The position numbers and the translations under genes were made by a program. Below are positions 30,751 to 31,180 of a stretch of DNA of 31,180 bases, piece by piece (position 1 is the first letter of the stretch; every line of letters starts with the position of its first letter). The DNA comes from Candidatus Colicola caccequi (lineage in GTDB: Bacteria > Bacteroidota > Bacteroidia > Bacteroidales > Paludibacteraceae). Where the stretch lies: positions 1 through 31,180 of the forward strand of contig JAGHTR010000071.1 in assembly GCA_018065205.1 (NCBI GenBank), in the 5' to 3' direction. The notes below the pieces were generated by a model. That model made no database searches. It was not told the DNA's origin and was given only the letters and a program-made list of their open reading frames with translations.

Positions 30751-30950
30751 TGACGACCCAAGCAGAGTTTCAGTACACGCGTCAACGTGTAATGGCTCAG
30801 ATGATCCAAATATTGATAGACGAGCAACATCTATCCCTGGAAGATGCGATGGATAAGGTCTATAAGTCAGAGATGTTTGAGAAACTCTTAAACCCTGATA
30901 CCGGACTGTTTTTCCAATCGCCTCGATATTTGTTGAGTTATCTGCAATAA
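30747..30950 (+). CDS. Second DUF3791-like protein (67 aa)
   Basis: The start overlaps the DUF3990 stop (TTATGATG). FQYTRQRVMAQMIQILIDEQHLSLEDAMDKVYKSEMFEKLLNPDTGLFFQSP is helical and ends in YLLSYLQ, as in DUF3791 proteins paired with DUF3990. With the first DUF3791 gene it encloses the ART-like gene. Two partners may bind different faces or different states of the toxin-like protein. No independent promoter seen. Confidence 0.75.
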   Translation: MMTTQAEFQYTRQRVMAQMIQILIDEQHLSLEDAMDKVYKSEMFEKLLNPDTGLFFQSPRYLLSYLQ

Positions 30951-30962
30951 GCTGTTGTCCTT

Positions 30963-31012
30963 ACCTCCGGGACAGAAATGGAGGTTGTCCCGCTCCAGAC
31001 ATAAAATGGAGC
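30963..31012. promoter_or_regulatory. Overlapping alternative hairpins after the DUF3791 operon
   Basis: ACCTCC/GGAGGT (30963-30968/30980-30985) and GGGACA/TGTCCC (30969-30974/30986-30991) interleave, so only one can form at a time. GCTCCA/TGGAGC (30992-30997/31007-31012) follows directly. Could be an operon end or regulatory RNA switch; no T run is present. Confidence 0.4.
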
Positions 31013-31034
31013 AAAGACATATTGAAAAAGGCGT

Positions 31035-31139
31035 TTTTGCCATGTCATATTAGAGTTTTGCTTGTTTTCTTTTTGCAACACTAAGATAAGTGAAAATTCT
31101 GACATGGCAAAATCCTGGGCAACTTTTTGTTGCTCAGGA
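31035..31139. repeat. 13-bp inverted repeat and adjoining 11-bp hairpin near the right edge
   Basis: TTTTGCCATGTCA (31035-31047) and TGACATGGCAAAA (31100-31112) are perfect inverted repeats 52 bp apart. The sequence continues at once into TCCTGGGCAAC-TTTTT-GTTGCTCAGGA (31113-31139), an 11-bp hairpin with one wobble. This could be the end of a transposable element or a regulatory region of a gene beyond the window; no ORF is visible to decide. From 31140 to the end nothing was recognised. Confidence 0.45.
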
Positions 31140-31180
31140 ACTTATAAATTAATTTAAATCAAAGTGTTGCGGAATTAAGG

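Noticed and set aside
30963..30991. H-type pseudoknot
   Set aside because: The two 6-bp helices interleave but have no linking bases between adjacent strands, so both cannot form at once. They are better read as alternatives.
28900..31180. attR (second copy of the tRNA-Ser 3' end)
   Set aside because: I looked for the T-arm and acceptor sequence and found no match, so the prophage right end cannot be placed.

Overview
The window is from a Bacteroidales-type genome (Bacteroides/Prevotella relatives). Promoters follow the Bacteroidetes pattern, TTTG then about 20 nt then TAnnTTTG, seen cleanly at 1429-1459, 10687-10718, 28346-28376 and 30002-30033. The left edge carries the end of a plant-polysaccharide enzyme: a GH115 C-terminal domain fused to an SGNH esterase. 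It is followed by a tRNA-Ser(CGA) gene.

A tyrosine integrase starts 144 bp after the tRNA. From its end to about 28.3 kb almost every gene is on the minus strand and forms a siphovirus-like prophage. Read in its own direction (right to left) the order is: late promoter (28346-28376), two small head genes, ClpP-type prohead protease with scaffold, major capsid protein, a structural protein, a phosphoribosyltransferase-like protein, an unknown protein, a PLD-like protein, a small protein, repeat array C, portal-like protein, several connector genes and the two terminase subunits. Then comes a regulatory/cargo island (a small gene with an A10 tract, a large structured RNA, an AlbA_2/RecG-like ATPase-regulator with two extra C-terminal winged-helix cassettes), repeat array B, tail genes, a plus-strand RNA locus, the lysis cassette (small membrane protein, amidase, spanin-like lipoprotein), repeat array A, tape measure and a tail-tip protein that converges on the integrase. 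I see no attR, repressor or replication gene, so the element probably continues past the right edge or its right boundary is not recognisable.

The most unusual feature is a family of long non-coding arrays (A 9062-9580, B 13205-13553, C 22330-22545), all in the same orientation and all at borders between phage modules, each just upstream of a probable promoter. They have a 174-bp period and are built from small dyads, especially ACC-GNA-GGT, in which the loop base N takes all four values while the stem is kept. At least one other stem shows a compensatory base-pair change.

The second unusual feature is the island at 13.67-16.25 kb. An AlbA_2 protein is followed by two orphan winged-helix tails, each next to a short DNA repeat whose unit length or spacing often breaks frame. 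This is preceded by a roughly 210-nt nested RNA that can refold into a terminator, a divergent promoter pair around a perfect dyad, and a small ORF whose frame is interrupted by a run of ten A residues.

To the right of the late promoter are small early-type genes (28.5-29.3 kb), a gene-poor stretch with strong inverted repeats (29.35-30.0 kb), a DUF3791-DUF3990-DUF3791 operon that resembles an ADP-ribosyltransferase toxin system, and a final stretch of inverted repeats that may be the edge of another element. All functions are read from sequence patterns; no database search was possible.
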